Positions 1 through 5,527 of a stretch of DNA of 5,527 nt are shown piece by piece. This stretch comes from Porphyrobacter sp. (lineage in GTDB: Bacteria; Pseudomonadota; Alphaproteobacteria; Sphingomonadales; Sphingomonadaceae), in NCBI GenBank assembly GCA_021732945.1, contig JAKFWB010000107.1, positions 1 through 5,527 of the forward strand, given 5' to 3'. Position 1 is the stretch's first letter. Each line of letters starts with the position of its first letter. The notes below the pieces were generated by a model. The model saw nothing but the letters and a program-made list of their open reading frames with translations. It did no database searches and was not told the origin of the DNA. The position numbers and the translations under genes were made by a program.

Positions 1-1
1 G

Positions 2-196
2 AGCCAGAACTCCGAACGCCGCTAGTGGAAGGAAGACGAGCTGCAACAGATGCTCAAGGACATAATGGCGGGCATCCACAAATCCTGCATCCAGTACGGC
101 GATCAGGGGGACGGCTATATCGACTACGTGAAGGGCGCGAATATCGCCGGCTTCAAGAAGGTCGCCGATGCGATGCTGGCGTTTGGGGTGGTGTGA
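2..196 (+). pseudogene. gdhA: 3' end of NADP-type glutamate dehydrogenase, interrupted by an in-frame amber codon
   Basis: The frame starting at base 2 reads SQNSERR, then TAG at 23-25, then 56 residues (WKEDELQQMLKDIM...) ending in TGA at 194-196. The C-terminal stretch YVKGANIAGF followed by KVADAMLAFGVV is the signature end of hexameric NADP-dependent glutamate dehydrogenase, which converts 2-oxoglutarate and ammonium to glutamate in the cytoplasm. SQNSER matches the family's SQNAAR/SQNSAR just before the conserved tryptophan, so the reading frame is the same on both sides of the stop. The amber sits where homologues have Gly or Ser, and the preceding Arg replaces a usual Leu. If real, the product loses its last 57 residues, including the conserved ANIAGF helix, and is probably inactive. 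A sequencing or assembly error is the main alternative. The 5' part lies outside the window. Family identity is certain; pseudogene status is less so. Confidence 0.8.
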
Positions 197-211
197 TAGC
201 CACTCCCAAAT

Positions 212-286
212 CCCGCTCAGCCTGAGCTTGTCGAAGGCCTGCTCGCAACGCTAGCGGGCGTGCTTCGACAGGCTCAGCACGAGCGG
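212..286. repeat. Long imperfect inverted repeat (REP-like intergenic palindrome)
   Basis: The left arm at 212-238 contains CTGAGCTTGTCGAAG. The right arm at 261-286 contains CTTCGACAGGCTCAG, its near-exact reverse complement, with flanking CGCTC and GAGCG also pairing. The interior (roughly 241-260) pairs further through GCTCGC and GCGGGC around a short AACGCTA loop. The whole element can fold into one long GC-rich stem-loop, starting 16 bp after the gdhA stop. No T-run follows, so it is not a classic intrinsic terminator, although it may still block or protect the gdhA transcript end. From memory, palindromes with this GAGC-TTGTCGAAG core are dispersed intergenic repeats in sphingomonads and relatives. 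The rest of the gap to 419 holds only a small 5-bp hairpin at 325-338 (CGTCC/GGACG). Confidence 0.75.
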
Positions 287-419
287 ATGTTGCCTTTATG
301 CGCTTGATCTTCGGCGGGAGGTTTCGTCCTGAGGGACGGCAGCTTTGTCGCGCTTTCGGAAAAATGCTGATGTTCGGGAAGCGACTCCGTTGCGGTCATT
401 TGAAGTAGCCTATTCGAGC

Positions 420-953
420 CTAACGCGGCGAGCGTGCCGGGTATGAATGCAGAACGCCCCCTATTATGACGCCGCCCTGTTCTGCTAGCTGCTGGATCGC
501 TCGACTTTCATGGTCACTCGTATCGGCAGCCAGGTCTGCTGGATCGTCAGCGGCAACGATCGTGACTGCTTGATTGTCAGCAAGGCAATCAACGATAAAG
601 CGGCATCTGGCGACGTGGAAACGTGACGTGATGATGCAGTATTCGGCAATGCCGCGCGCCTTAGTGAAGGCCACGATAAGGGCGATATCCTCAACGGTAT
701 TTGAGCTCAGAAGGTCGCTGGCTTCCGCTCGGTCAATTGTTGCCCCTGCGCCCTCAAGGTGCCGATAGACCAACTCGCGATGAGGCGTGTCTGTGGAATT
801 GAAGTGGGATCCGAAGCCTCCTGTCGCCAACAATTCGATGCTATTGTCGTTTCGCTGTCGCTCAAGACCGGCCTCAATGCGACGCAGCGAGATGGATGAT
901 AGTGTCCCGTCCGTGTGGTTTGGCGCACCGAGAATGAAGGCGAGCTTAGGCAT
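420..953 (-). CDS. DUF218 / YdcF-like domain protein
   Basis: A 177-residue soluble protein made of a single DUF218 (YdcF/SanA/ElyC-like) domain. Visible family marks are the first strand with LGAPN (8-12) and a following DG, the S-x-x-x-RR helix (R24, R25), the second strand ending in TGGFG (44-48), the HRELVYRHLEGAG helix (58-70), the SSNTVEDI segment (83-90; family pattern S-x-NT-x-E-N/D) and ITSRFHVARC (108-117; family pattern TS-x-x-H-x-x-R). The conserved polar residues of the family's pocket are therefore present. No signal peptide or membrane helix is seen, so it is the short cytoplasmic type, unlike SanA or ElyC. The ATG at 953 is chosen because KLAFILGAP begins the first strand at once. 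No strong Shine-Dalgarno precedes it. Biochemical role is unknown; some relatives bind S-adenosylmethionine or act in envelope metabolism. Codon bias is weaker than in the flanking genes (one 60-base sample, 481-540, is 57% GC), which fits acquired DNA. Confidence 0.8.
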   Translation of the reverse strand: MPKLAFILGAPNHTDGTLSSISLRRIEAGLERQRNDNSIELLATGGFGSHFNSTDTPHRELVYRHLEGAGATIDRAEASDLLSSNTVEDIALIVAFTKARGIAEYCIITSRFHVARCRFIVDCLADNQAVTIVAADDPADLAADTSDHESRAIQQLAEQGGVIIGGVLHSYPARSPR

Positions 954-1384
954 TGAAGCTGCGCTATCATGCTACGACATGGCAGTCATCCCCGCGCGGA
1001 TCGTGTCCGACCCCTATTTCCGACCAAAGTCACTTAGCCGCAATCAATAGTAGCCGCCATTCGCTTACCCACCCAACACCGGCCATTGCCCCCTAGCGGT
1101 CACCTCCCGAAAGCGGACCTGGCGCGATTTCCTACACGGGCTTGCGACGCTATAGTGGGCTGGTTCTTTCCCATCGTTATCCTGCACGCCGACCGGCGCA
1201 TGCCGCTCCGTCCATTTTTTCTGTGGGCTGCGAAGTGTCAACTTCGACTTTCCGGAACATGCATTTGATTAAAATGGGTAAATTATGCAATCTGGTGCCT
1301 GACACGGTGTCAAGGTTGTCAGCTTTGCCGAGGTGCCCGCTATTGAACCGCCAGCCCCTCAGCCTGCGCCCTTAACTCCGCCGC
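954..1384. other. Gene-free stretch with AT-rich pocket and a ccmI tail fragment
   Basis: I find no convincing gene here. Short open frames on the plus strand (for example 1086-1268) resemble no family and lack a ribosome binding site. What it does hold: an AT-rich pocket (1201-1320 is 56 of 120 G+C by count); a perfect 6-bp stem with a 4-base loop at 1231-1246 (CGAAGT/ACTTCG); a 13-base palindrome TGACACGGTGTCA at 1300-1312, followed by another TGTCA at 1317-1321; and at 1343-1384 a duplicated fragment of the ccmI 3' end, listed separately. No tRNA or terminator with a T-run is seen. Confidence 0.6.
1351..1381 (-). repeat. Direct repeat copy A: duplicated 3' end of ccmI
   Basis: These 31 bases match 2410-2440 with one mismatch (1354 G against 2413 A); 27 bases (1355-1381) are identical. 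Read on the minus strand the segment encodes AELRAQAEGLAVQ followed by TAG (1343-1345), against AELRAQAEGLGVS followed by TAA in intact ccmI. It begins directly after the stop of the 1385-2374 gene and is in frame with that stop. It therefore looks like a remnant of a second, slightly diverged ccmI end, left when the intervening gene was inserted. It has no start codon and is not itself a gene. Confidence 0.85.
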
Positions 1385-2374
1385 TTAGCCAAGCGTTTGG
1401 GGCAAGGGCACCGTCAGACCCGAAACGCGGGCGAGCTCGTCGATCCACGCTTTGACCTCGTCGATCTCCTCCGCTGTCACGGCGCTGCGGGAGCGTTGCG
1501 AATCGCTGGCTTGCTTGCTGGCGTAGTCTTCGCCTGTCTTGGCGTCGGTGGTAAAAACTGGGCCTTCGAGAATGGCGCCAGTCTCGGCTTGCGTTAGCCC
1601 GAGCTTGAGATGCGTGGCGGAGGCCGAAATCGCCATGGCTCGGTTTGCGTTGAGGTGGGCACTATGCATTACGCCCGCGCGCGCAGTCCCGATGGTGCGT
1701 TGGGATTGCGCAAACCAGTTCTGCATCAGTAGCCAGCCTAGCGCGGCGACCTGTAAGTCGGTCATGCCGGCGATAAGCGGCTCAAAAGCCTTGACCTCAC
1801 CCGCGTAAGTGGCGGCAATAAGGTAGGTCTGTCGACCCCATTGTCGGCCCAGAAGGCCCTTGCGCACGATGGCCCACAAAAACTCGTCCAACGTGCCGGT
1901 CAGCAGGATCGCCGTGGCATCATTCCGAATCCGCATGATGCTCGGGATCAAGCGATTACCAAAATTGCTCGGCTTGATCAGGGTCGTTTGTCCGGCAGCA
2001 TGAGCCCTCGACAGGAGGTCGAGGACCAAGCCGATCAGGGCATCGCTCGGGTCAGCCAGCCGCGCGAGGCTATTGATGATCTCCGGTTCGTTGAGCCCAA
2101 ACACCTTGCCCTCAACGCAAAGGGCACGCAGCAGCAAGGTCGAGCGGCAAAAGCCGGAGTGGAAGATGAATTGAACTGGTCCTGATTGCAGGTCAGCGAC
2201 CAAAAGGTCGTCGATCGGCACCCACTGCCGTTCAGCCCCGTCCTGATGCGCCAAAAACTGATGAGCGGTAAATTGATCGGGCGTCATTCGGACAAAAAGC
2301 ATCCCCTTGCCCGACGGATCAATTTCATGCGGGAGCCAATCGGGGCCTGACAGGATTTCGTGCAGCGTCGCCAT
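1385..2374 (-). CDS. Sulfotransferase-like P-loop protein
   Basis: A 329-residue protein without signal peptide or membrane helix. After a ~65-residue N-terminal part, a hydrophobic strand leads into FHSGFCRSTLLLRAL (71-85), which resembles the 5'-phosphosulfate-binding loop of sulfotransferases (strand, small residues, S/T, helix). It continues with LNEPEIINSL (94-103; the family's KEP/EP turn), LIKPSNFGN (132-140), LLTGTLDEFLWAIVRKG (157-173), TDLQVAALGW (205-214) and a charged C-terminal region with GEDYASKQ (281-288). I know this layout from uncharacterised 'sulfotransferase family' proteins of sphingomonads. A real sulfotransferase activity is inferred only: the loop lacks the classic PKSGTTW form and the acceptor is unknown. 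The ATG at 2374 lies 24 bp after the ccmI stop on the same strand, with only a weak GAAAGCGA-type ribosome site, so cotranscription with ccmI is likely. The gene sits between two direct repeats of the ccmI end, suggesting insertion. Confidence 0.6.
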   Translation of the reverse strand: MATLHEILSGPDWLPHEIDPSGKGMLFVRMTPDQFTAHQFLAHQDGAERQWVPIDDLLVADLQSGPVQFIFHSGFCRSTLLLRALCVEGKVFGLNEPEIINSLARLADPSDALIGLVLDLLSRAHAAGQTTLIKPSNFGNRLIPSIMRIRNDATAILLTGTLDEFLWAIVRKGLLGRQWGRQTYLIAATYAGEVKAFEPLIAGMTDLQVAALGWLLMQNWFAQSQRTIGTARAGVMHSAHLNANRAMAISASATHLKLGLTQAETGAILEGPVFTTDAKTGEDYASKQASDSQRSRSAVTAEEIDEVKAWIDELARVSGLTVPLPQTLG

Positions 2375-2398
2375 AGTGTTCGCTTTCAGCCGAGTGTC

Positions 2399-3346
2399 TT
2401 AGCTGACCCCCAACCCCTCAGCCTGCGCCCTTAACTCCGCAGCCGCGCCCGGATTGGCCTTTACCGCCGCCTCAAGCGCCGCTTTCGCCTTGGCAGGCTC
2501 ACCCAGAGTCATGCGGCTGCGGATCAGCATTACCCAGCCGTCGACGTTCTTGGGCTGCTGCTGCAACCGCGCTTCGAGCTGCGCGACCATACCTTCGGCC
2601 ATCTCGCGCTGTTCGCTGGGCTTCAACTGCCGTGCCGCTGCGACGTCGGCCGCGCTAGGCCCGCGCACGTCGGGGGAGGCGGCGTCCCCGGCAAGGCTGC
2701 CTGATCCCGGCGCGAGGAGCGCAGGCTTGCGCTCCGCTTGCGCCTTCGCAATCCGCGATGCGACCTCGATCTGGTTCATCTGCCCGACCTGTTCGATGGT
2801 GCGCACCAGATCCGCCTCCCAGGGCGCGCCCGGCGGGCTGTCAGCCAGCAGATCGAGCCACATGGCAATCGCGCCTTCGTGATCCTTGTCGACATCCTTC
2901 TTCGCGGCCATGAAATAGCGCGCGCGCGGGTCTTGCGGATCGAAGGACAGCGCTTTCTGGAACGCGGCCAGCGCGTCAGGCGGCATCGGGTCACGCTTGC
3001 TCGCCAGCACCAGCGTTTCGCCCAAGGCCGACCACAGCACGGCCGCTTCTGGATCAATCGCGACCGCGCGGCGATAGGCGGCGGCGGCTTCGGTGTAGTC
3101 GCCCTGCTGGAAATAGGCGAAGGCAAGATCGCTCCACGGCCCGGCATCATCGCTCGACGCTTCGGCAGCGGCGCGCAATTGGTCAATGCTGATCGGCGCG
3201 CCAGCCTCTGGCGGGGGCGGGGCGGTGCTGGAATCCCCATAGATGTTGTAGCCGATTGAGCCTGCCGCCAGCAGCAGCGCGGCGCCGAGCAGAACCCAGC
3301 CCGCTTTCGATTGTGCACCCGCCGGCGCTTTGTCCCCTGAAGCCAT
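2399..3346 (-). CDS. ccmI: Cytochrome c maturation TPR protein (CcmI/CycH-like)
   Basis: A 315-residue protein with a short polar N-terminus, one membrane helix (about residues 15-36, AGWVLLGAALLLAAGSIGY), a Pro-rich linker, and TPR units outside the membrane. WSDLAFAYFQQGDYTEAAAA with following YRRAVAIDP (about 71-99) is a clear TPR. A second follows at about 102-138, a third TPR-like helix pair at about 150-173, and a last one near the C-terminus (VDGWVMLIRSRMTLGEPAKA). This fits the periplasmic TPR part of CcmI/CycH, the haem-lyase subunit that holds apocytochrome c for CcmF/CcmH. No other ccm genes are seen here; NrfG-like or general TPR proteins are alternatives. An ATG at 3406 would add 20 residues (MRPRCQSELP...) unlike any family N-terminus, so 3346 is preferred, although neither start has a clear Shine-Dalgarno. 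The gene diverges from the flavoprotein at 3458. Confidence 0.75.
   Translation of the reverse strand: MASGDKAPAGAQSKAGWVLLGAALLLAAGSIGYNIYGDSSTAPPPPEAGAPISIDQLRAAAEASSDDAGPWSDLAFAYFQQGDYTEAAAAYRRAVAIDPEAAVLWSALGETLVLASKRDPMPPDALAAFQKALSFDPQDPRARYFMAAKKDVDKDHEGAIAMWLDLLADSPPGAPWEADLVRTIEQVGQMNQIEVASRIAKAQAERKPALLAPGSGSLAGDAASPDVRGPSAADVAAARQLKPSEQREMAEGMVAQLEARLQQQPKNVDGWVMLIRSRMTLGEPAKAKAALEAAVKANPGAAAELRAQAEGLGVS
2410..2440 (-). repeat. Direct repeat copy B: 3' end of intact ccmI
   Basis: Partner of the copy at 1351-1381 (30 of 31 bases identical), same orientation. This copy is the authentic coding end of ccmI (AELRAQAEGLGVS, stop at 2399-2401). The two copies bracket about 1.03 kb that contains just one gene. 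The match ends at 2440/1381, but one more alanine codon is shared beyond it with a synonymous change (GCT against GCG), so the copies look like diverged homologues and not a fresh target duplication. Confidence 0.85.
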
Positions 3347-3457
3347 GCCAAGCGGGTTAGCACCGCGCGCAAACCGGGGCAATTCGCTCTGGCATCGGGG
3401 GCGCATTTGGCTATGGTATCAGGCGGGTTACAACCTATCCGGAAGGGGGAAGGATAG
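3347..3457. promoter_or_regulatory. Divergent control region between ccmI and the flavoprotein gene
   Basis: These 111 bp separate two divergent starts and must carry at least the plus-strand promoter. A weak sigma-70-like pair for the plus strand is TTGGCT (3407-3412), 16 bp, TACAAC (3429-3434), each 4 of 6 to consensus, giving a very short leader. For the minus strand a TTGCCC/TAACCC pair is even weaker. No clear operator palindrome (FNR- or CRP-like) is seen. The promoter boxes are tentative; the assignment of the region as regulatory follows from the gene layout. Confidence 0.35.
3444..3449 (+). promoter_or_regulatory. Ribosome binding site that fixes a TTG start
   Basis: AGGGGG lies 8 bases before TTG at 3458, within a purine-only run (3441-3454). 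The codon just before TTG is an in-frame TAG (3455-3457), so translation cannot begin further upstream. The flavin-binding GSGPAG motif starts at residue 11, so it cannot begin much further downstream. Confidence 0.75.
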
Positions 3458-5527
3458 TTGGCCGAGGCATTCAAAGTCGCCATCATCGGGTCAGGGCCAG
3501 CGGGCCTCAGCGCAGCCGCGCGTGCGGCGGCCTTGGGGCTCAGCCATGTGCTGCTGGAAAAGACCGATCACCTCTCGGACACGATCTACAAATATCAGAA
3601 GGGCAAGCACGTGATGGCGACGCCCAGCAATCTGGTGCTGCGCAGCGACATCGATTTTGAAGCGGGCAAGCGCGAGGTGATCCTCGGCACGTGGGACGAG
3701 CAGATCGAAGGCCACAAGGTCAATGTGAAATACATGGCCGAGGCGAAGGCGATCCGGGGCACGGGTGAGGCAATCCCCGGTTCTGTCCAGCAAATCGTGA
3801 TGCGCGCGCGTGATGGCTCGAAGTCGGTCAAGGAACTGCAGCGCCACGCCCCGCCCTATGCCATCGAGCTGACCAATGGCGAGACGGTGATGGCCGAGAA
3901 CGTGATCCTCGCCATCGGCACGCAGGGCAATCCCAACCGGATGCGCTGCCCCGGCGCGGACCTGCCGCATGTGCAGTATCAGCTCGATGACCCGGCGGAG
4001 TATGTCGACGAGCATATCGTCATCGTCGGCACCGGCGATGCCGGGATCGAGAACGCGCGCGGGCTCGCCGAAGACCCGGCGCAGCGCAACACCGTGTCGA
4101 TCCTCAATCGCGGCACCGAATTCCCGACCGCCAAGGCGGCCAACGTCAGCGCGCTGATGGCCGATCACGAAGCGGGCAAACTGATGGTCCGCACCGAGAG
4201 CGAGACGCATTCGATCGAGCCGGGCTTCATCACGCTCACCACCCGCGACGGCGAATTGCGCATTCCGTGCGACCGGATCATCGCCCGCATCGGCTCGGCC
4301 CCGCCGCGCGCGTTTGTGGAAGAATGCGGGATCGAGTTTTCGAGCGAGGATCGCGCCGCCTTCCCCAAGCTGTCGCCGGTGTTCGAATCGACCGCCCCCG
4401 GCATCTTCGTGATCGGCGCGCTGGCGGGCTATCCGCTGATCAAGCACTGCATGAACCAGGGCCACGACGTCATCGAGTTCATCAACGGCAACACCGATCT
4501 GAAACCCGCCGACGAGCCGATCATCGTCGAGAAGTTCAAGGACCTGCCCGGCCAGCGCAGCACCGATGAATGGCTGGAATTCCTGCGCACCAATGTGTCG
4601 ATCCTGAACGGCATGAACCCGCTCCAGATGCGCGAATTCATGCTCGATTCGACCGCGCGGTTCTTCCGTCCGGGTGAGGTGATCTTTGAACGCAACGCGC
4701 CCGGTTCGTCGCTGTTCGGGATCGCCAGCGGATCGGTGGCGGTGGAGGTCAATCCGGCGGACCCGTCGATCACCATCCCGATCGAGGCCGGTTCGATCTT
4801 CGGCGAAGTGGGCCTGATCTCGGGCCGCCGCCGCGGGGCGACGATCCGTGCGGCGGAAGACACCATCGTGGTCGAAATCTCGCGCCTTGCCGCATTGAAG
4901 CTGCAATCGCAGGTGCCCTCGGCGCGGACCGCGATCCAGCGCATTTCGATCGAGCGCCAGCTGCTCCAGATGTTCGGATCGGGCCTCACCCGCGCCGATG
5001 TCGCGCCGCTGGTGGAAGCTGCGCAGGTCATCGAAAAGCGCGCGGGCGAAGTGGTCGTGTCCGAAGGCGCGGACGACAAGGACGTGTTCATCATCCGGCG
5101 CGGGTCGATGATCGTCGAGAAGGCAATCGGCGAGAGGCCGGTGTTCCTGTCCTACCTTCCGGCGGGCTCCTATTTCGGCGAAATGGCGGTGATCGACGGG
5201 TCACTGCGCACCGCGACGGTCAAGGCCGCAATCAAGTCCGAAGTGATCCGATTGCCCGGTGAAGGCTTCCTCGAACTGCTCGCCAAGCATCCCGCGCTGC
5301 GGGAGCGCGCGATGAAAGACATGGCCGGACGCCGCGCCACCAACGCCTTCATCGAGGGGCAGAAAGACAGCTTTTCCAGCGCGGTCGACATGTATTCGCA
5401 AACCGCGCAATTCCTGGTTGATAACGGCATCGGCGAGGCGACCGACGTGTTGCTGATCGATGAGAAGCTCTGCATCGGCTGCGACAATTGCGAGAAAGCC
5501 TGCGCTGACAGCCATGATGGCCTGACC
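3458..5527 (+). CDS. FAD/NAD(P) oxidoreductase fused to two cyclic-nucleotide-binding domains and a 4Fe-4S domain (3' end outside window)
   Basis: The open frame runs 690 codons to the window edge without a stop. Residues 1-340: thioredoxin-reductase-like flavoprotein with the FAD motif GSGPAG (11-16), LAIGTQGNP, the NAD(P) motif GTGDAG (191-196), and APGIFVIGALAGYPLIKHC as the second FAD-contact segment. The redox CxxC of true thioredoxin reductases is absent. Residues about 381-490 and 505-620: two cNMP-binding domains. Their phosphate-binding cassettes are FGEVGLISGRRRGAT (E450, R459) and FGEMAVIDGSLRTAT (E575, R584), the latter very close to protein kinase A. Both keep the ribose-binding Glu and phosphate-binding Arg. 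From about 665: CIGCDNCEKAC with C672, C675, C678, C682, the CxxCxxCxxxC ligand set of a [4Fe-4S] ferredoxin domain, cut by the edge. Inferred role: a cytoplasmic electron-transfer enzyme gated by cAMP or cGMP. Substrate and partners are unknown. Start is TTG with a strong ribosome site. Confidence 0.85.
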   Translation, partial: MAEAFKVAIIGSGPAGLSAAARAAALGLSHVLLEKTDHLSDTIYKYQKGKHVMATPSNLVLRSDIDFEAGKREVILGTWDEQIEGHKVNVKYMAEAKAIRGTGEAIPGSVQQIVMRARDGSKSVKELQRHAPPYAIELTNGETVMAENVILAIGTQGNPNRMRCPGADLPHVQYQLDDPAEYVDEHIVIVGTGDAGIENARGLAEDPAQRNTVSILNRGTEFPTAKAANVSALMADHEAGKLMVRTESETHSIEPGFITLTTRDGELRIPCDRIIARIGSAPPRAFVEECGIEFSSEDRAAFPKLSPVFESTAPGIFVIGALAGYPLIKHCMNQGHDVIEFINGNTDLKPADEPIIVEKFKDLPGQRSTDEWLEFLRTNVSILNGMNPLQMREFMLDSTARFFRPGEVIFERNAPGSSLFGIASGSVAVEVNPADPSITIPIEAGSIFGEVGLISGRRRGATIRAAEDTIVVEISRLAALKLQSQVPSARTAIQRISIERQLLQMFGSGLTRADVAPLVEAAQVIEKRAGEVVVSEGADDKDVFIIRRGSMIVEKAIGERPVFLSYLPAGSYFGEMAVIDGSLRTATVKAAIKSEVIRLPGEGFLELLAKHPALRERAMKDMAGRRATNAFIEGQKDSFSSAVDMYSQTAQFLVDNGIGEATDVLLIDEKLCIGCDNCEKACADSHDGLT

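Noticed and set aside
23..25. Amber codon as a pyrrolysine site
   Set aside because: Pyrrolysine coding is not known from this kind of organism and glutamate dehydrogenase is not a pyrrolysine protein; mutation or sequence error is simpler.
25..225. 66-residue plus-strand open frame
   Set aside because: Out-of-frame reading of the gdhA tail; the correct frame gives an unmistakable GdhA C-terminus.
212..286. Intrinsic terminator of gdhA
   Set aside because: Strong stem but no T-run follows on either strand; described as an inverted repeat instead.
1086..1268. 60-residue plus-strand open frame in the gene-free stretch
   Set aside because: No ribosome site, no recognisable family, and no coding bias; kept as non-coding.
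1236..1313. Minus-strand promoter for the DUF218 gene using TTGACA (complement of 1236-1241 or 1308-1313)
   Set aside because: The -35-like boxes are perfect, but no acceptable -10 occurs at 16-18 bp and the leader would be about 280-350 bases; the TTGACA strings are explained by the TGTCA repeats.
2738..3259. 173-residue plus-strand open frame (and 2454-2882)
   Set aside because: Antisense to ccmI, low-complexity GC-driven reading without recognisable motifs.
2776..3486. 236-residue minus-strand frame overlapping ccmI
   Set aside because: Arg/Pro-rich out-of-frame reading of the ccmI TPR region; it spans the divergent control region and has no family features.
3491..4906. 471-residue minus-strand open frame, rich in Arg, Asp, His and Ala
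   Set aside because: It is the antisense shadow of the flavoprotein/cNMP gene; the plus frame has clear domain motifs and this one has none.

Overview
The window looks like chromosomal DNA of a high-GC alphaproteobacterium, most likely of the Sphingomonadales (Erythrobacter/Porphyrobacter-like). This rests on GC-rich, GC-ending codon use in the flanking genes, a CcmI/CycH-type cytochrome c maturation protein, and a palindromic intergenic element built on a GAGC-TTGTCGAAG core that I know from that group. The placement is inferred from style and families, not from a marker gene.

Layout, left to right. (1) 2-196, plus strand: the last part of an NADP-type glutamate dehydrogenase (gdhA), interrupted by an in-frame amber codon at 23-25. 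(2) 197-419: intergenic, with a long imperfect inverted repeat at 212-286. (3) 420-953, minus strand: a small soluble DUF218/YdcF-like protein. (4) 954-1384: no convincing gene. It holds an AT-rich pocket with repeated TGTCA half-sites and, at its right end, a copy of the 3' end of ccmI. (5) 1385-2374, minus strand: a sulfotransferase-like P-loop protein lying between two near-identical ~31-bp direct repeats, one of which is the true 3' end of ccmI. (6) 2399-3346, minus strand: ccmI-like membrane-anchored TPR protein, 24 bp upstream of the previous gene and co-directional with it. (7) 3347-3457: short divergent control region. (8) 3458 to the window edge, plus strand: a large multidomain protein (690 residues seen, no stop reached). 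It combines a thioredoxin-reductase-like FAD/NAD(P) module, two cyclic-nucleotide-binding domains and the start of a [4Fe-4S] ferredoxin domain. It starts at a TTG codon.

Interpretation. The outer parts (gdhA tail; ccmI and the flavoprotein) look like chromosomal backbone. The central ~300-2400 stretch, with weaker GC bias and genes of scattered distribution, looks like accessory DNA placed between two convergent gene ends. The two most interesting items are the cNMP-gated-looking flavo-iron-sulfur protein, divergent from a cytochrome c maturation gene, and the one-gene cassette bounded by a duplicated ccmI 3' end.
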